Source of the DNA: Hondaea fermentalgiana
Lineage: Eukaryota > Sar > Bigyra > Thraustochytrida > Thraustochytriidae
Direction of reading: 5' to 3'
Length of the DNA: 64,000 nt
Assembly: GCA_014084085.1 (NCBI GenBank)
Contig: NPFB01000040.1
Coordinates: 365,699-429,698, forward strand
Position 1 is the stretch's first letter. Each line of letters starts with the position of its first letter. The notes under the pieces were generated by a model, which ran no database searches, was not told the DNA's origin, and was given only the letters and a program-made list of their open reading frames with translations. Made by a program: the position numbers and the translations under genes. Positions 9,714 to 20,082 of the stretch are shown here, piece after piece.

Positions 9714-10810
9714 CCACTGGCAGCGACGCGGTGGCGGCTGGCTTGGCGTGGCGTGGCGTGGCGTGGCGCCGCGACAGTCTCTGACTGCCGGCGAGGCGAG
9801 CTTTTCTCGCAGCAGCACGGCTCGCTTGCCTCCGCACGCTGGCTCGCTCCGCTGTCTGTCTGTGCAGCGTGTCTGCCCCTTCTTCCTCCCTCCCGGCCGA
9901 CAACTGCCTCGCCGGACGTAGAGCGGGCTGGGATCCCACCGCGCGGCATTTCACACCTGGCTTGTCCTCTGCTGCTGCAGCTGCAGACTTCTCCGGTCCA
10001 TCGCGGATCATCGCGGATCATCGCGGTGTGCGTCGCGTCGCGTCGCCGAGCTGAGCTGAGCTCGGCTGAGCGCCCGGGCGCCGCGCTGAGCTCGCAAGCG
10101 GAGGCAAAGCCTCCCCTTCTCTCTCCTCTACCGCGCCTACCGGGCCAATAGTTAGGGAAAAGCTGGCTGCACGAGCACTCGCCTCGACTTTGACTTTACA
10201 CGACAAGGAGCAGGAGAGCGAACAAAGTGACGTGAGCGCGGTGCGCCTGCTCCGGCCGGCCAGCCTCCTGGCCAACCACCCAGCCAGCCAAGCAGCCAGA
10301 GTAGTTTCCTTTTCCTCGTGTCCTCTTTTTCTGGTTGCTCCTCTCCCCGGTCCCCGCGCCGTCACTCCCCGAGAAGACGAGGCCCCTTGAGCCGCGCGAG
10401 GGAGCACGAGAGAGTCCAAGTAGCCCAGAACAGACGGCGGACCAGGCATTCATCAATTCATCTAATCCATCTTTCCATCCAACCCGACCCTGCCGACCCG
10501 AGCAGACGGGCAGCAGGAGAGGAGAGGAGCATCGAGGCCGCGGCGCAACTCTAGCGCGCCCACGGCTCCCCCCGCCGCTCTCCCTTCCCCCGCGCCGGAC
10601 GCTCCTCTTTTCTGCGGCACGCCCTTCAACTTTTTTTGTCTGGCTTGGTTATCCCGCACGCGCAAAAATCCTCACAAGCAAGCAAGCAAGCAAGCGCGTG
10701 AGCGAGCGCGCGAGTGAGCAAGGCCGGGTGGTGCCCTCGTGCACGCTCGCCTCGCCCCCCCCGCGCCCCGTTTCGCGAGTCCGCCGGCCACGCAAACAAA
10801 CGAACAAGTG

Positions 10811-13800
10811 ATGACGCAACACAGTGACCATGGCTCCGGCAAGAGGACTAAAAAGGACCTGGTCGTTCAAGGCTTCACGGAGCTGCTCAGTGGCATCGTC
10901 AACGGCCTGCTCATGCTCAGCTTTTGCTATGTGTTTTCGAGCCTCATCTTCGGCACCGATGAAGGCCTAGCACCCTACATCCCCGTTGGCGCCGCACAGC
11001 AAATCACCTCGGCAGCCATCCTCGGCCTCACCTTTGCCACCTACAGCGATTCAGCCGTCACCATCGCAGGCCCGGACATTAACCCGACCATTTTCTTCGC
11101 CACCGCCGCAGAAGTCATCCGCCAAAATGTCGACCAAAACCACCCCAACGCTTCCGACGATGAGCGCACACAAATCGTGCTCACCACCGTACTCATCACC
11201 ATCGTTTTTGGCACCGCTCTGGTTTCGGTGCTCTTCTACTCTCTCGGTCACTTTCGCCTCACGCGCGTCGTACAGTTCGTGCCGGCTGCTGTCCTCGGTG
11301 GTTTTCTCGCTGCTGTCGGCGTCATCGTCATCATCAAAGCTGTAAAATCCACGGTCGGCGACGAGCTCCCCCACCATCTCGACTACTGGGAGTTCTGGGC
11401 CCTATTGGCGCCCTCTGTGCCCATTGGCGTCGCGCTTTACTGCACCAAGCGTTTCCACATCGGTGCGCCCATCGTCACCATCCCGTGTCTGCTTTTTGGA
11501 CCTTTTATCCTCTTTTACATTGTCGTCTTTGGACTCGGCTACAACCTCGACGACGTTCGCGAGATGAATCTTTGTCACGACCGTGGCCATGGCCTGGAGT
11601 GCGGCTGGCTCTACGACAAGTATGACGCTGTCCTCATCTCGGACCAGTGGAAGTTCAGCTTTGGGCAATCCGATCTCATTGACTGGAGCGCTTTCACAGC
11701 CGCGCTTCCTAACCTCTTCATCATGCTCATCATTGTCACGCTTGACTCGCTCCTCAAGATTGCTGGTACCAAGAAAAAACTCGGTATTACCGATCTCGAC
11801 TACGATCATGAAATGCAGCTCGGCGGCAAAGCTCACTTTTTTCTCGTCTTTCTCGTCGGCGCACCCGGATACGGTCAGCTCAAGTTCAATGCGCTCAACT
11901 CAGGCATCATTCGTAACACGAAAAGTCGTTGGCCTGGCGTCATTGCAGGCCTCTTCAACGCCGGTCTCTGGTTCGCTGGTTTCCCACTCATCAACTACCT
12001 TCCTCGGTTCTTCATCGGCGCCCTTCTCATCTACGCCGGTCTTGGCTTTATTGTTGAGAACCTCATCGACACGCTCATTCAGGATCGCTTCTCCTTGCTC
12101 GAGTACCTCACCGTCTGGGCCATTGTGATCCTCAGTCAGACAACCTCGCTCCTTGTGGCAGTCATTGTCGGCGTCATGGCCTCCTTTGTGCTCTTTGCCG
12201 TGCAGTATTCCAAGACTGGCGTTGTCAAAGCGGTCCTCAGCGGATCCGACTTTCAGAGCTCCGTCGTCCGCAGCTCGCAAGAGGATGCCAAGCTCGAGCA
12301 TCTCAGCTCCCAGGTCGTCATCATCAAGCTCAAACGATACATTTTCTTCGGGTCCGCAAACCAAATTACAGAGCTCGTATGGTCCATTCTCGACGACGTG
12401 GCGGCTGCCTTTGAAGACGAAGATGACGAAGAGGCCGACTTGATGAGCAAACGCTCCATTGCGCCTCATGACGGTCTTTTGCACACCCTCGTCTTTGATT
12501 TTGAAGACGTCTATGGCATCGACTTTACCGCGTGTGGGACCCTCATGGAGCTTTTGCAGCAGCTCATCCAGGCGACTACAACAGACTCGAACTCCATCAC
12601 CGCCGAGTCCTCAATGCCGAATTTTAACGAGGACCAAGACGATGAGCCACCACACAGCTTTGTGTCGCGCAACCCTATTCTGCGCCGTTTTCGCCGCGCC
12701 CGACGGGACAACGACCAAGCCAAGGGTTTCACCATCCTCTTCACCGGCATGTCTACCAAGGTATACCGTCGCCTTCACATGGAGGGCGTGATTCAACTGT
12801 TACACAAATCCGGATACCCGGTGGGACCAACACCAGCCGAGGTTGATCAAGTGCTCCCCAAGGTCCTTGCCATGCCCCGCGCGCATCGTCTCGTCACATA
12901 CATGCGCAAGATTCTCGGCCCCCTTCGCCCTCGCCGAACCAAGGCGCCCAAGGGTGAGCCCCAGGAAACTGAGAAAGACTTTCTCGACGACGATGAGAGC
13001 CCCAGCGACATGAACGACATTGGCGCCCAGATGCCTCAATCGAACTCGAACGATATTGCAAGCGAACCTGGTGGCCAGGAACTTAACCTGACCACCCCTG
13101 ACTACTACGCCAATGGCGATTTTTCGCCTGCACTTCGCCGCGTCTTTCCTACGCTCGATCTCGCCATGGAATGGGTTGAAGAGAGACTTCTCGAGCGCGC
13201 AAGCACGATTCGTCAGCGTTGGTTGGTGTTTTCCGAATCCTTTCGCCGCCTGCACGAGCTTGCTCGGCTCAAGGCCCAGCACGAGCCTTTTGAGCACATT
13301 CTCGGCGGCCATCTTGGTGACTCGGTCTGGAAATATGTGCAAACCATTCGGGTCCCCAGCGGCGCGCGCCTTCTCACCGCCGGCCAGGTCAACCCTCACC
13401 TCTTTTTGCTTCAGCATGGTCGTCTTACCTCGTACATGGTGCGTAATGACGACTCCATGATGCGTCTTCAGAGTCACCGGCGTGGAGCCTTCATCAACGA
13501 GGACGCACTCTTTGTCGAGTATCCAGTCTCACACACGGTCATTGCTGACGAAGACTGCACGCTTCTTGCGCTCTCGCGCGAGAGTCTCAAAACTCTCGAG
13601 ATGCACAAGCCCGAGGTTGCCTTTGAAATCCATCGCAACGTCCTGCGGCTCACGGCTCGTGCGCGAAACCGTCTGGCCCGCGAGCTCGATGTTGTGGACC
13701 ATTGGTCGCTCTTCGAGCGCCAGGCCGTCGAGGATGATCCCATCCAGACGGCGTACATGGCGTCTGCGACGCGCGCCTCATCGATTCATCACCGTTCGTC

Positions 13801-15754
13801 TTCGCACCACTTTGCGCCCACCCAACCCATGCTCATCGGAACATCGCAGTCGCGTAGCTCGAGCTTTTTCGGCGGCCATCACTCGCACCATCATGGCCAC
13901 CAGTCTAGCTTCCGCCTCAGCCATCATTCTTTCAGCGGTCGCGACCACTCGGCCACACCGCCGCCGCTTTCGCTGTCTCCGTCTCAAAAGCCAAAGTCAC
14001 AGCAGCAACAACAGCCGCCTCATAGCGCCTTTGACTTGGAGTCCCCGATTCCTGAGAGCTCCCGCGCGGATCTTGACCAAGCCCGTGACGTGCCATCCAT
14101 CACAGTGGAAGAGCAGCAGGCGCAGCAGAATCAGATGCAGCAGCAGCAGCAGCAGCAGAAGAAGAAGAAACAATTGCAGCAGCAAGGCCAGCCTCAAGAT
14201 CCACAGACCCACTTGCGTTCCACTTCGCGCAAGGTCGGACGCGCCATCATGAACGAAGCTGCTGCAGCGTACAAAAAGGAAGCTGCGCGCAAGGAAAAGT
14301 TTCTCAAGTTTGACACAAGTCACTCCAAGACCGTGCCTCCTTTGCGATCGGAAGCTCCCGGCGCGCAAGACTATGGGCTCGAGGAAATGGTCCAACGAAT
14401 TGCAAACGACGATCCGTCCAGCAGCAAAGGCCGTAACCGTAGTGGCAGTAGCCGCGGTAATGGCCGCAACAACAGTGGTGCTGGGGACGGAAGCTACGCG
14501 CGCCGACATTCGGAGCGCAACAGAATGCCGTCGCGCACATCGAGCATGCATCACGATCGTTCGCTTTCGTTCCGCCCAGACCTGCGCCACGATAGTTTTC
14601 TTCACGCGCCACCCTGTGACGAGGGCCCTACGGACTCTGTTGATGCAAATGAGACGCGGCGCAACATCCATTTGTCTCGCATCCAAGAGCTTGATGCCGT
14701 TGCTTGTTTCAAACGAGCGGCTTCGAATCGCTTCCATGCCCGAGGCAAGCGACCTGGCTCCGATCCCGAGAGGGACGGTGCACCAACGGGTTCGTTCGCG
14801 AACGCGGCTCCCGATTTAAGTAGTGATGACCTCGAGGCGAATGGCGCGCAAGCGCAGGGCCAACTTGACGCCAGAATCAACCGCGCTGCGGGCGCCGCCC
14901 GCCAGCAACAGCAACAACGGATGCAAGCTAGCGAGGACGCGCAGCCCGCGCTAGCCGGTTTGTTCTCCACTTCTCTTTCGCGCTCACGACTCCGACAAAC
15001 GCTCATGGATATGGGACACTTTCCCAGCGATCATGAGCTCGACAACATCATGTCCGCAAATGGATGCGCCAGTTCGGCATCCATCTCGGAGAAGCAGTTC
15101 CTTGGCATCGTGCGCGCGCTGAGCCTCGAGGAGCTCACGGACGAGCAAATTTATGGGTTTGCGTTGTTTTTTCAGCGCCACGCCCAGCGTCTCACCGCCG
15201 GTGAACGTGCAGTGCTCCCGTCGACAATTCCTGTGCTGCCAGACATGGTTCTCACGGTCCAGGGTCTCAAGGAGTTCCTGGACGATATCGGCCACGTGGA
15301 GGATCCGCTACGACTTGAAAAAATGTTCGCTGAATGGTCTGATTTCTCTGTGCCCTCGACGAATGGACAAAAGCCCTTTCGAGCTCTTCATTTTGCAAGT
15401 CTCTGCAGCATGATGGCTTGGCATATTCACGCCGAGAAGCTCTTTGAAGAGGTTGCGCAGGACTTTGGCCAGCTCACTGTCGGAGGGACGGCAGACGAGC
15501 TCGTCTACGCGGAGGACATTGTCCATGTCATGTCCACGCTCAACGCCCCCTGCACCTGGGATGAAGCCACGGAAATGGTCTTTGAGGCGGATCTTTCGGC
15601 CAACGGTGGCGTTTCTTACGAGGATCTTGTCGAGACCCTCACAACCGTTTTTGACGCAGAGATTGAGCCGCAGCTCGAGCAACTTAACCAGGACATTCTC
15701 GACGCGGATCAGGTCATCGTCCGCTCGCTGACAAACTTTCACAAAAAGGGATAA
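10811..15754 (+). CDS. Giant SulP-family transporter with STAS, cyclic-nucleotide-binding-like and degenerate EF-hand-like regions
   Basis: 1647 residues. The ATG at 10811 follows an AACAAGTG context; the frame upstream has only a GTG. Residues about 20-490 form a multi-pass SulP/SLC26-type membrane domain (GFTELLSGIVNG, TIAGPDINPTIFF, TLDSLLKIAGTKKKLG). A STAS domain follows at about 500-690, with an inserted acidic linker. Residues about 835-955 resemble a cNMP-binding beta-roll, but the phosphate cassette lacks its usual GE...R pattern. A low-complexity stretch with His-rich and Gln/Lys-rich runs follows (about 1000-1400). The last 250 residues contain EF-hand-like helices, with a partly conserved loop near the end (ADLSANGGVSYEDL). 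The SulP-STAS-cNMP order matches fungal Vsb1/YGR125W-type proteins, implicated in vacuolar basic amino-acid storage, so an endomembrane location is plausible. The substrate is not established. Intronless. Confidence 0.85.
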   Translation: MTQHSDHGSGKRTKKDLVVQGFTELLSGIVNGLLMLSFCYVFSSLIFGTDEGLAPYIPVGAAQQITSAAILGLTFATYSDSAVTIAGPDINPTIFFATAAEVIRQNVDQNHPNASDDERTQIVLTTVLITIVFGTALVSVLFYSLGHFRLTRVVQFVPAAVLGGFLAAVGVIVIIKAVKSTVGDELPHHLDYWEFWALLAPSVPIGVALYCTKRFHIGAPIVTIPCLLFGPFILFYIVVFGLGYNLDDVREMNLCHDRGHGLECGWLYDKYDAVLISDQWKFSFGQSDLIDWSAFTAALPNLFIMLIIVTLDSLLKIAGTKKKLGITDLDYDHEMQLGGKAHFFLVFLVGAPGYGQLKFNALNSGIIRNTKSRWPGVIAGLFNAGLWFAGFPLINYLPRFFIGALLIYAGLGFIVENLIDTLIQDRFSLLEYLTVWAIVILSQTTSLLVAVIVGVMASFVLFAVQYSKTGVVKAVLSGSDFQSSVVRSSQEDAKLEHLSSQVVIIKLKRYIFFGSANQITELVWSILDDVAAAFEDEDDEEADLMSKRSIAPHDGLLHTLVFDFEDVYGIDFTACGTLMELLQQLIQATTTDSNSITAESSMPNFNEDQDDEPPHSFVSRNPILRRFRRARRDNDQAKGFTILFTGMSTKVYRRLHMEGVIQLLHKSGYPVGPTPAEVDQVLPKVLAMPRAHRLVTYMRKILGPLRPRRTKAPKGEPQETEKDFLDDDESPSDMNDIGAQMPQSNSNDIASEPGGQELNLTTPDYYANGDFSPALRRVFPTLDLAMEWVEERLLERASTIRQRWLVFSESFRRLHELARLKAQHEPFEHILGGHLGDSVWKYVQTIRVPSGARLLTAGQVNPHLFLLQHGRLTSYMVRNDDSMMRLQSHRRGAFINEDALFVEYPVSHTVIADEDCTLLALSRESLKTLEMHKPEVAFEIHRNVLRLTARARNRLARELDVVDHWSLFERQAVEDDPIQTAYMASATRASSIHHRSSSHHFAPTQPMLIGTSQSRSSSFFGGHHSHHHGHQSSFRLSHHSFSGRDHSATPPPLSLSPSQKPKSQQQQQPPHSAFDLESPIPESSRADLDQARDVPSITVEEQQAQQNQMQQQQQQQKKKKQLQQQGQPQDPQTHLRSTSRKVGRAIMNEAAAAYKKEAARKEKFLKFDTSHSKTVPPLRSEAPGAQDYGLEEMVQRIANDDPSSSKGRNRSGSSRGNGRNNSGAGDGSYARRHSERNRMPSRTSSMHHDRSLSFRPDLRHDSFLHAPPCDEGPTDSVDANETRRNIHLSRIQELDAVACFKRAASNRFHARGKRPGSDPERDGAPTGSFANAAPDLSSDDLEANGAQAQGQLDARINRAAGAARQQQQQRMQASEDAQPALAGLFSTSLSRSRLRQTLMDMGHFPSDHELDNIMSANGCASSASISEKQFLGIVRALSLEELTDEQIYGFALFFQRHAQRLTAGERAVLPSTIPVLPDMVLTVQGLKEFLDDIGHVEDPLRLEKMFAEWSDFSVPSTNGQKPFRALHFASLCSMMAWHIHAEKLFEEVAQDFGQLTVGGTADELVYAEDIVHVMSTLNAPCTWDEATEMVFEADLSANGGVSYEDLVETLTTVFDAEIEPQLEQLNQDILDADQVIVRSLTNFHKKG

Positions 15755-17482
15755 CTAAAACCCAAGCTCAGCAAAGAGATCACAACAGAGTTTCCATGTA
15801 TTTTATTCTTGTCTCTCCTCAGCATTATTCAGCCCTTCAGACGCGCAAACGAGATCTTGGCCCTTCTCATAAAAGCTTCACTCGGCCTGCTGCTCCTTAT
15901 TTCTTGCAAGGGCGGATCAGGTCATCAAGGAAGGAAGATCACACTTCCATGTTTCTACTCACATGTCAGCAGTGTGCAATCCTTCAGAGCGGTAGCGAGC
16001 CAAGTATTGAAGCGCAAACAAGATCTTGGCCCTCTTCCCAAAGGTCCCACTCGGCCTGCTGCTCCGCTTCTCCTGAAAGGCGGATCGCATCCTCGTGTAT
16101 CCTGTCGCCAAGTGATGCAAGTCTCTTGGGTTTCAAAACTGGAAGCAAAGATTGATCTTGACCAAGACCACTGCGAGCGCGAGAGGGTTTCTTGACTTCA
16201 GGTGCATATGTGCGCTGCACGTTAGCGCTTGCGATAAGGTTCTCCTTGTCGCAAAGTGTTGGAGAGAATGGAGACGGCGGTGCTTGACGTCGCGTCACGC
16301 GTGCGCGTTCTCGGACATTATCACCCGTTGGTACATGCTCCGAAGCAACCACGGTTTTAGATGGTCGTCCGCATTTAATCTCTTGCAGGCGCCGACGATG
16401 TGCAGCTTGGCGACGCTCGCGCTGTAGTTATGATGCATACACGAGTTCAATTTGGGTTGTTAGTTTTTTTTCCCGTTGCTGGTGTCAGGGCGTGCGCCCT
16501 CGCTTTGCCAGGGTCTTCAAGTCGTTGCAAGGTGGCTTGAGGTCGAGCGAGCGACCTCTCACAGTCAGGAGATCTGGGTGCGATGTGCTCGGTTTCCACT
16601 TACCTCTCGGCGCGCGAGTGGGCTTTCCCGAAAAGAGTACACGTTGAACATGACGATGCGCGAGAGCGCACCGTTCTATACCTAGCTTGCTAGCCCGCCC
16701 ACCCAGGGCCTGTACGTTGAGTAACAACGTCTGCGAGGACACCGTGGCCACAGAGGCGCAAGGCAAAGGTCGCTTTCCACCAGCAGGTCTGCTGCGAGCT
16801 CGACGGCCGCTGCTCGTCGTGCTACTCGGCCTACTACTACAACTAGTATACACGCGACCCTCTCTGCCAAGTGCAGCGGTTTTTTGCCTTCACTTACCTA
16901 GTTTGGGTTCCGAGTCGTATTGGGCCTAAAAAGGCAGTGCGGCAACGGGGAGGAAACAGCCCAGCAACGGGGAACGTAAAAAGAGAACAACTCGCCACGG
17001 TCATTCGTAAAGCTGGAAAGGATCCTACTGATTTCTTCGGTTCTTCGTTTGGTTGGTTCGTGGTTTTGCTTCATCGACGTGTAGACTGAGACAGCGAGAG
17101 TGGCGATTTTCTTATTTGTCATGGGTTCAAGAAACAGCAGTTAGGGAGCAAGTGTTGATGCTCCGGTCTCAAGTACCGACAACGTTCGCAAGCGTCTGTT
17201 CCTGGTTTGCCTAAATTGTTGCAAAGGGAAGAAGCTTGCAACGACAGCAAAGACGGACTTCATCTTCTAGGTCTACTAGCAGTGGTCAACAAAATAAAAT
17301 CAAAACTTGCAAACCTCAAATACATGCGGAGAAGATAACACCACCACAAGCGCACGGGCTGCGGCACAGGAAGGCAAAGTTGCTGCTCGCAGTCGCGTAC
17401 TCGACCCTGTCGTTGGAGTGCGCGCGCGCAAGATCGCGCGAGAACACGAGCGTCCGCGTCAGGAAAAAAGAGAGAAATAAAC
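15755..17482. other. 1.7 kb intergenic region with a diverged direct duplication
   Basis: Separates the SulP transporter from the DP gene, both on plus. Its 5' part holds a two-copy repeat (listed separately). The remainder is near-neutral GC with no recognisable gene; the minus-strand frame at 15984-16352 is built largely on the repeat. The last 200 bases are presumably the DP promoter. Confidence 0.55.
15821..16090. repeat. Two-copy imperfect direct repeat, unit about 100 bases
   Basis: Copy 1 core at 15843-15919 and copy 2 core at 16013-16087 share CGCAAAC(G/A)AGATCTTGGCCC, then CACTCGGCCTGCTGCTCC, then a GGCGGATC end. Both are preceded by a CTTCAGA(C/G) element, though copy 2 has about 20 extra bases there. 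Read on minus, both encode a similar RSSRPS..F..RAKI.FA string, so decayed coding DNA is possible. Confidence 0.75.
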
Positions 17483-18726
17483 ATGGAAAAGGATGCCAAG
17501 GACGAGTCCGTGCACGACGCCTTCGTGCGCGGCATCAAGGTAAGTCGAGCAGTCGCTCTGGTAACGTCGACGCGCGCGCGCGTGTGGAAGGATGACCAAG
17601 ACGCGGTGGAAACGTGCCACGCCTCTGCGCGACACATCTTGATATGTAATGGCAACAACTAACGTCAGCGAAACTCTGGTCGATGTTCACGTAGGAGGCT
17701 GGCCTCAGCGAGCTTGCAACGACACTCGAGGTCATTGACCCGGAGGGCAAGCTTCCTGCGCTAAGCAAGGACAAGGGTGAGTGTTTTTTGTGCTGGTGAG
17801 GCTGACAATACAAGTCTAGACAAAGCAAAATCTGACGAGACGAGAAATGGAAACCTTTAACCATCATCATGCGAATGAGGATAGACGAAATGATGTCGAC
17901 CCTCTTGGGCAAAGAAGCTCCCGAAGACGAGGATACCGCTGCAAAGCAAGGCGAAGCTGCACATGCGCAATCTCAACGCAAGAGAAGACGCGAAATTGTT
18001 ACAGGCCAGTCGGGAAGTGTTCGAAAGGAGGACACCCCGCCTTCAAACCTCGCACAACGTCAAATCACGGCGGCGCATGTGCTGCATGCGATGCGCGAGG
18101 CGGAGACCATTTCGTACACAGATTTGGCTTCTCAGATGATCGACAACGTCAGAGAGGCCCTTGCACCATCGAAAACCGATACTCAAGATGCCCTCCGCCC
18201 GGAAGAAGAGCGATCGTTGCGCAGACACATTTACGATGTTGTGAATGTTCTCATTGCGATGGGCCTCGTCGAAAAAGACCAAAATATGCTCACGTGGACC
18301 GCTGTTCCGCAATCTACCGAGCGAGAGTTTGTCATGCTCGACAAGGAACGCCGAGATGTGCTCGGACGGATTGCCGATAAACAAGCGCAATTGCGTGAAC
18401 TCATGCTTCAAACCTCCGCGCTTCACAATTTGGCGCAACGAAACAAGAAGCGCGATCAAGGCCGCGCCGACGCGAGCAAGCAGGTTGCGCTGCCCTTTGT
18501 CGTGGTCACCACCGACAAAAACGCAGTCATCGAATGCGAGATGGCCGAGTCTCGCAACGATATTGTACTCAACATGTCCGAGCCTTTTAAAATTCATGAC
18601 GACACAGAGGTCCTTAAGCGCCTCAAATTGCACCTAAGTGACGCTGACACACTGCGCAAGCTCTTTCCAAAGTCTCTGCACTCTTTCATCCCATCATTGA
18701 CGGACGATGCAACAAAGAAATCATGA
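17483..18726 (+). CDS. TFDP: E2F-dimerisation partner (DP) transcription factor, three exons proposed
   Basis: The third exon holds a clear DP protein. A winged-helix half (TAAHVLHAMREAETISYTDL, then RRHIYDVVNVLIAMGLVEKD) is followed by a coiled coil (LDKERRDVLGRIADKQAQLR) and the DP dimerisation region (LPFVVVTT, FKIHDDTEVLKRL). DP proteins pair with E2F and bind TTTSSCGC promoters to control S-phase genes. The proposed exons are 17483-17539, 17695-17776 and 17840-18726, giving 341 residues. Intron 1 (GTAAGT, CTAAC branch-like site, GTAG) is convincing. Intron 2 has a good GTGAGT donor, but its only in-frame acceptor (17838-17839, GACGAG) is poor. The better CTAG at 17816-17819 shifts frame and stops after 13 codons. 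The N-terminus is therefore uncertain, and the ATG at 17869 is an alternative start. Confidence 0.8.
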
Positions 18727-18957
18727 GAGAACGAACACCAAGCCATCAATTAATCAATCAATCAAGCCCTGGGCCAAAAGAATCGATTCACGCATTCTGC
18801 CTGGCTTGAAGGTTGATCGTTTCAGGTTCACATCTCTAAGAAAAGCTAAGAAACCAAATAAAACGCAAGGGCTCCAGAACTTCGGCCATGAGGACGCGAA
18901 GACGAGCGAACGAGGCATTTTACGTTTTCATTGTGTTATTCATACTTTTTTCTTCTC

Positions 18958-19653
18958 TCAGTCCGTCAACTTATCGTCGGCCTTGACCTTGTTGAGAATC
19001 TTCTTTACATTTGTCTCCTGAATTTTGCCACCCAATATGTATTCATCAACGACATTGAAGACCTTGTTGAATTGGAAGATCAGGTCAAGCTCGCACACAG
19101 ATCCAAAGTAGCCGTCGAGCGCTTCAACGAGCAGATGAATTGCCTCATAGATGCCGAGCTCGTTGTCCTTTTCATCAACGCAAAAGACAAAATTGAGCGC
19201 TGCATAGCGTCGGTAGATGAGTTTGTGTGTGTGCTTGCCCATGTTAAACTGTAACGTGCTCGCATGGACATGTCAGCATCTTTCCGTGCGTGAAGATGAT
19301 GGGTGAATGTGACGAGCCCTCCAAATTTGCTCTTTTCCTCCGCTCCGTCCCTCCTCCCCGCCCTCAAAAGCTAACGTACCTCTACAAAGTTGGTAAAGGC
19401 ATCATCTCGCGTAGCGACAACACGAAAGACATCCTTTTCGATGGCGTGCTTTTCCGCATCCTGCAATGGCGTGTACCACTTGGACAGTCGCGTCCTGCCC
19501 TGGCGGTTCTGGACCAAGATAAAGTTGATCTGTTCGCCTTGCGCGCACGCACGTTCACGAGGCCGAAGAAAGCTCTCTCGTCAGGGTCCGTCCGAGCTTC
19601 CCATTCCATCCGCAGATGCTGCAGCGCCCCCGCGGCGCGCGCCAACGTACCAT
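18958..19653 (-). CDS. AP2S1: Clathrin adaptor AP-2 sigma subunit, three exons including an ATG-only coding exon
   Basis: Exons in transcription order: 19653-19651 (the ATG alone), 19529-19380 and 19248-18958, giving 147 residues (family about 142). Donors are GTACGT in both introns, and acceptors are AACAG and TTACAG. The product begins M, then INFILVQNRQGRTRLSKWY. It contains ATRDDAFTNFVEF, IYRRYAALNF, then YFGSVCELDLIF and DEYILGGKIQET. The TNFVEF-to-IYRRYA stretch favours AP-2 sigma over AP-1 or AP-3, with a three-residue insertion before KLIYRRYA. It forms the small core of the heterotetramer that recognises dileucine cargo at the plasma membrane. It is divergent from a syntaxin gene and convergent with the DP gene (231-base gap). 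Confidence 0.93.
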
Positions 19654-20082
19654 CCTAGCCCGCGCGCGAGCAAAAGCTCGCTCGTTGCGATGGGGTTCTG
19701 CCTGCCCATGATTTGAATGAAGTCTCGGGAAAGAAGATACGGCGCCGCGCAAGTGCGTTATAGGGCGGCCTGGAAAGCGGAGTTTGCGAGTACTCACAGT
19801 GGACAGTGCGCGGCACAGACTGCGACAAAGCCGCCGCCAAGTGGACGAAAGCGGCCCGTCGAGGCGCAGAAGCCGCTCCTCTTCGTGGGCAAAGCAAGGC
19901 GAAGCAAAGCAAAGCAAAACCAAGCGCTCTTCGCCCGGGTCGTCGTGCCGCCGCAGCTGCCGCCGTGCCGCGCCGAGCCCGCGTCGACGAAGCGCCCTCC
20001 GCACCCCAGCTCGCTGACGACCGCCGCGCGAGACGTTCTGGGTGAAGAAAAGGCCCGGCGGGCGAAAGAGAAGAGGGAGACC
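19654..20082. promoter_or_regulatory. 429-bp divergent promoter shared by AP-2 sigma and syntaxin-16
   Basis: Lies between two start codons facing away from each other. GC-rich, with AAAGC-type repeats at about 19895-19920. No TATA box is obvious. Whether it works as one bidirectional promoter is inference from the spacing. Confidence 0.5.

Larger units (their letters stand above)
8542..10810. other. 2.3 kb divergent promoter region, repeat-rich
   Basis: Lies between the prolyl hydroxylase (minus) and the SulP transporter (plus). A TATAAAA on the minus strand near 8955-8961 is about 410 bases upstream of the hydroxylase ATG and only suggestive. Arrays include CAGA/CAGG at about 9330-9375, ACATG at about 9614-9641, an 18-bp AT-rich minisatellite at 9660-9713, GGCGT at about 9745-9768, and CAAG at about 10676-10696. 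No gene was recognised. Confidence 0.55.

Noticed and set aside
9038..10021. 327-codon minus-strand frame
   Set aside because: Its central EFEFEF run is merely the translated AT-rich minisatellite and its CLSVCL run the CAGA array.
13315..13680. Functional cyclic-nucleotide binding in the SulP protein
   Set aside because: The beta-roll is recognisable, but the phosphate-binding cassette lacks its GE and Arg residues, so nucleotide binding is not claimed.
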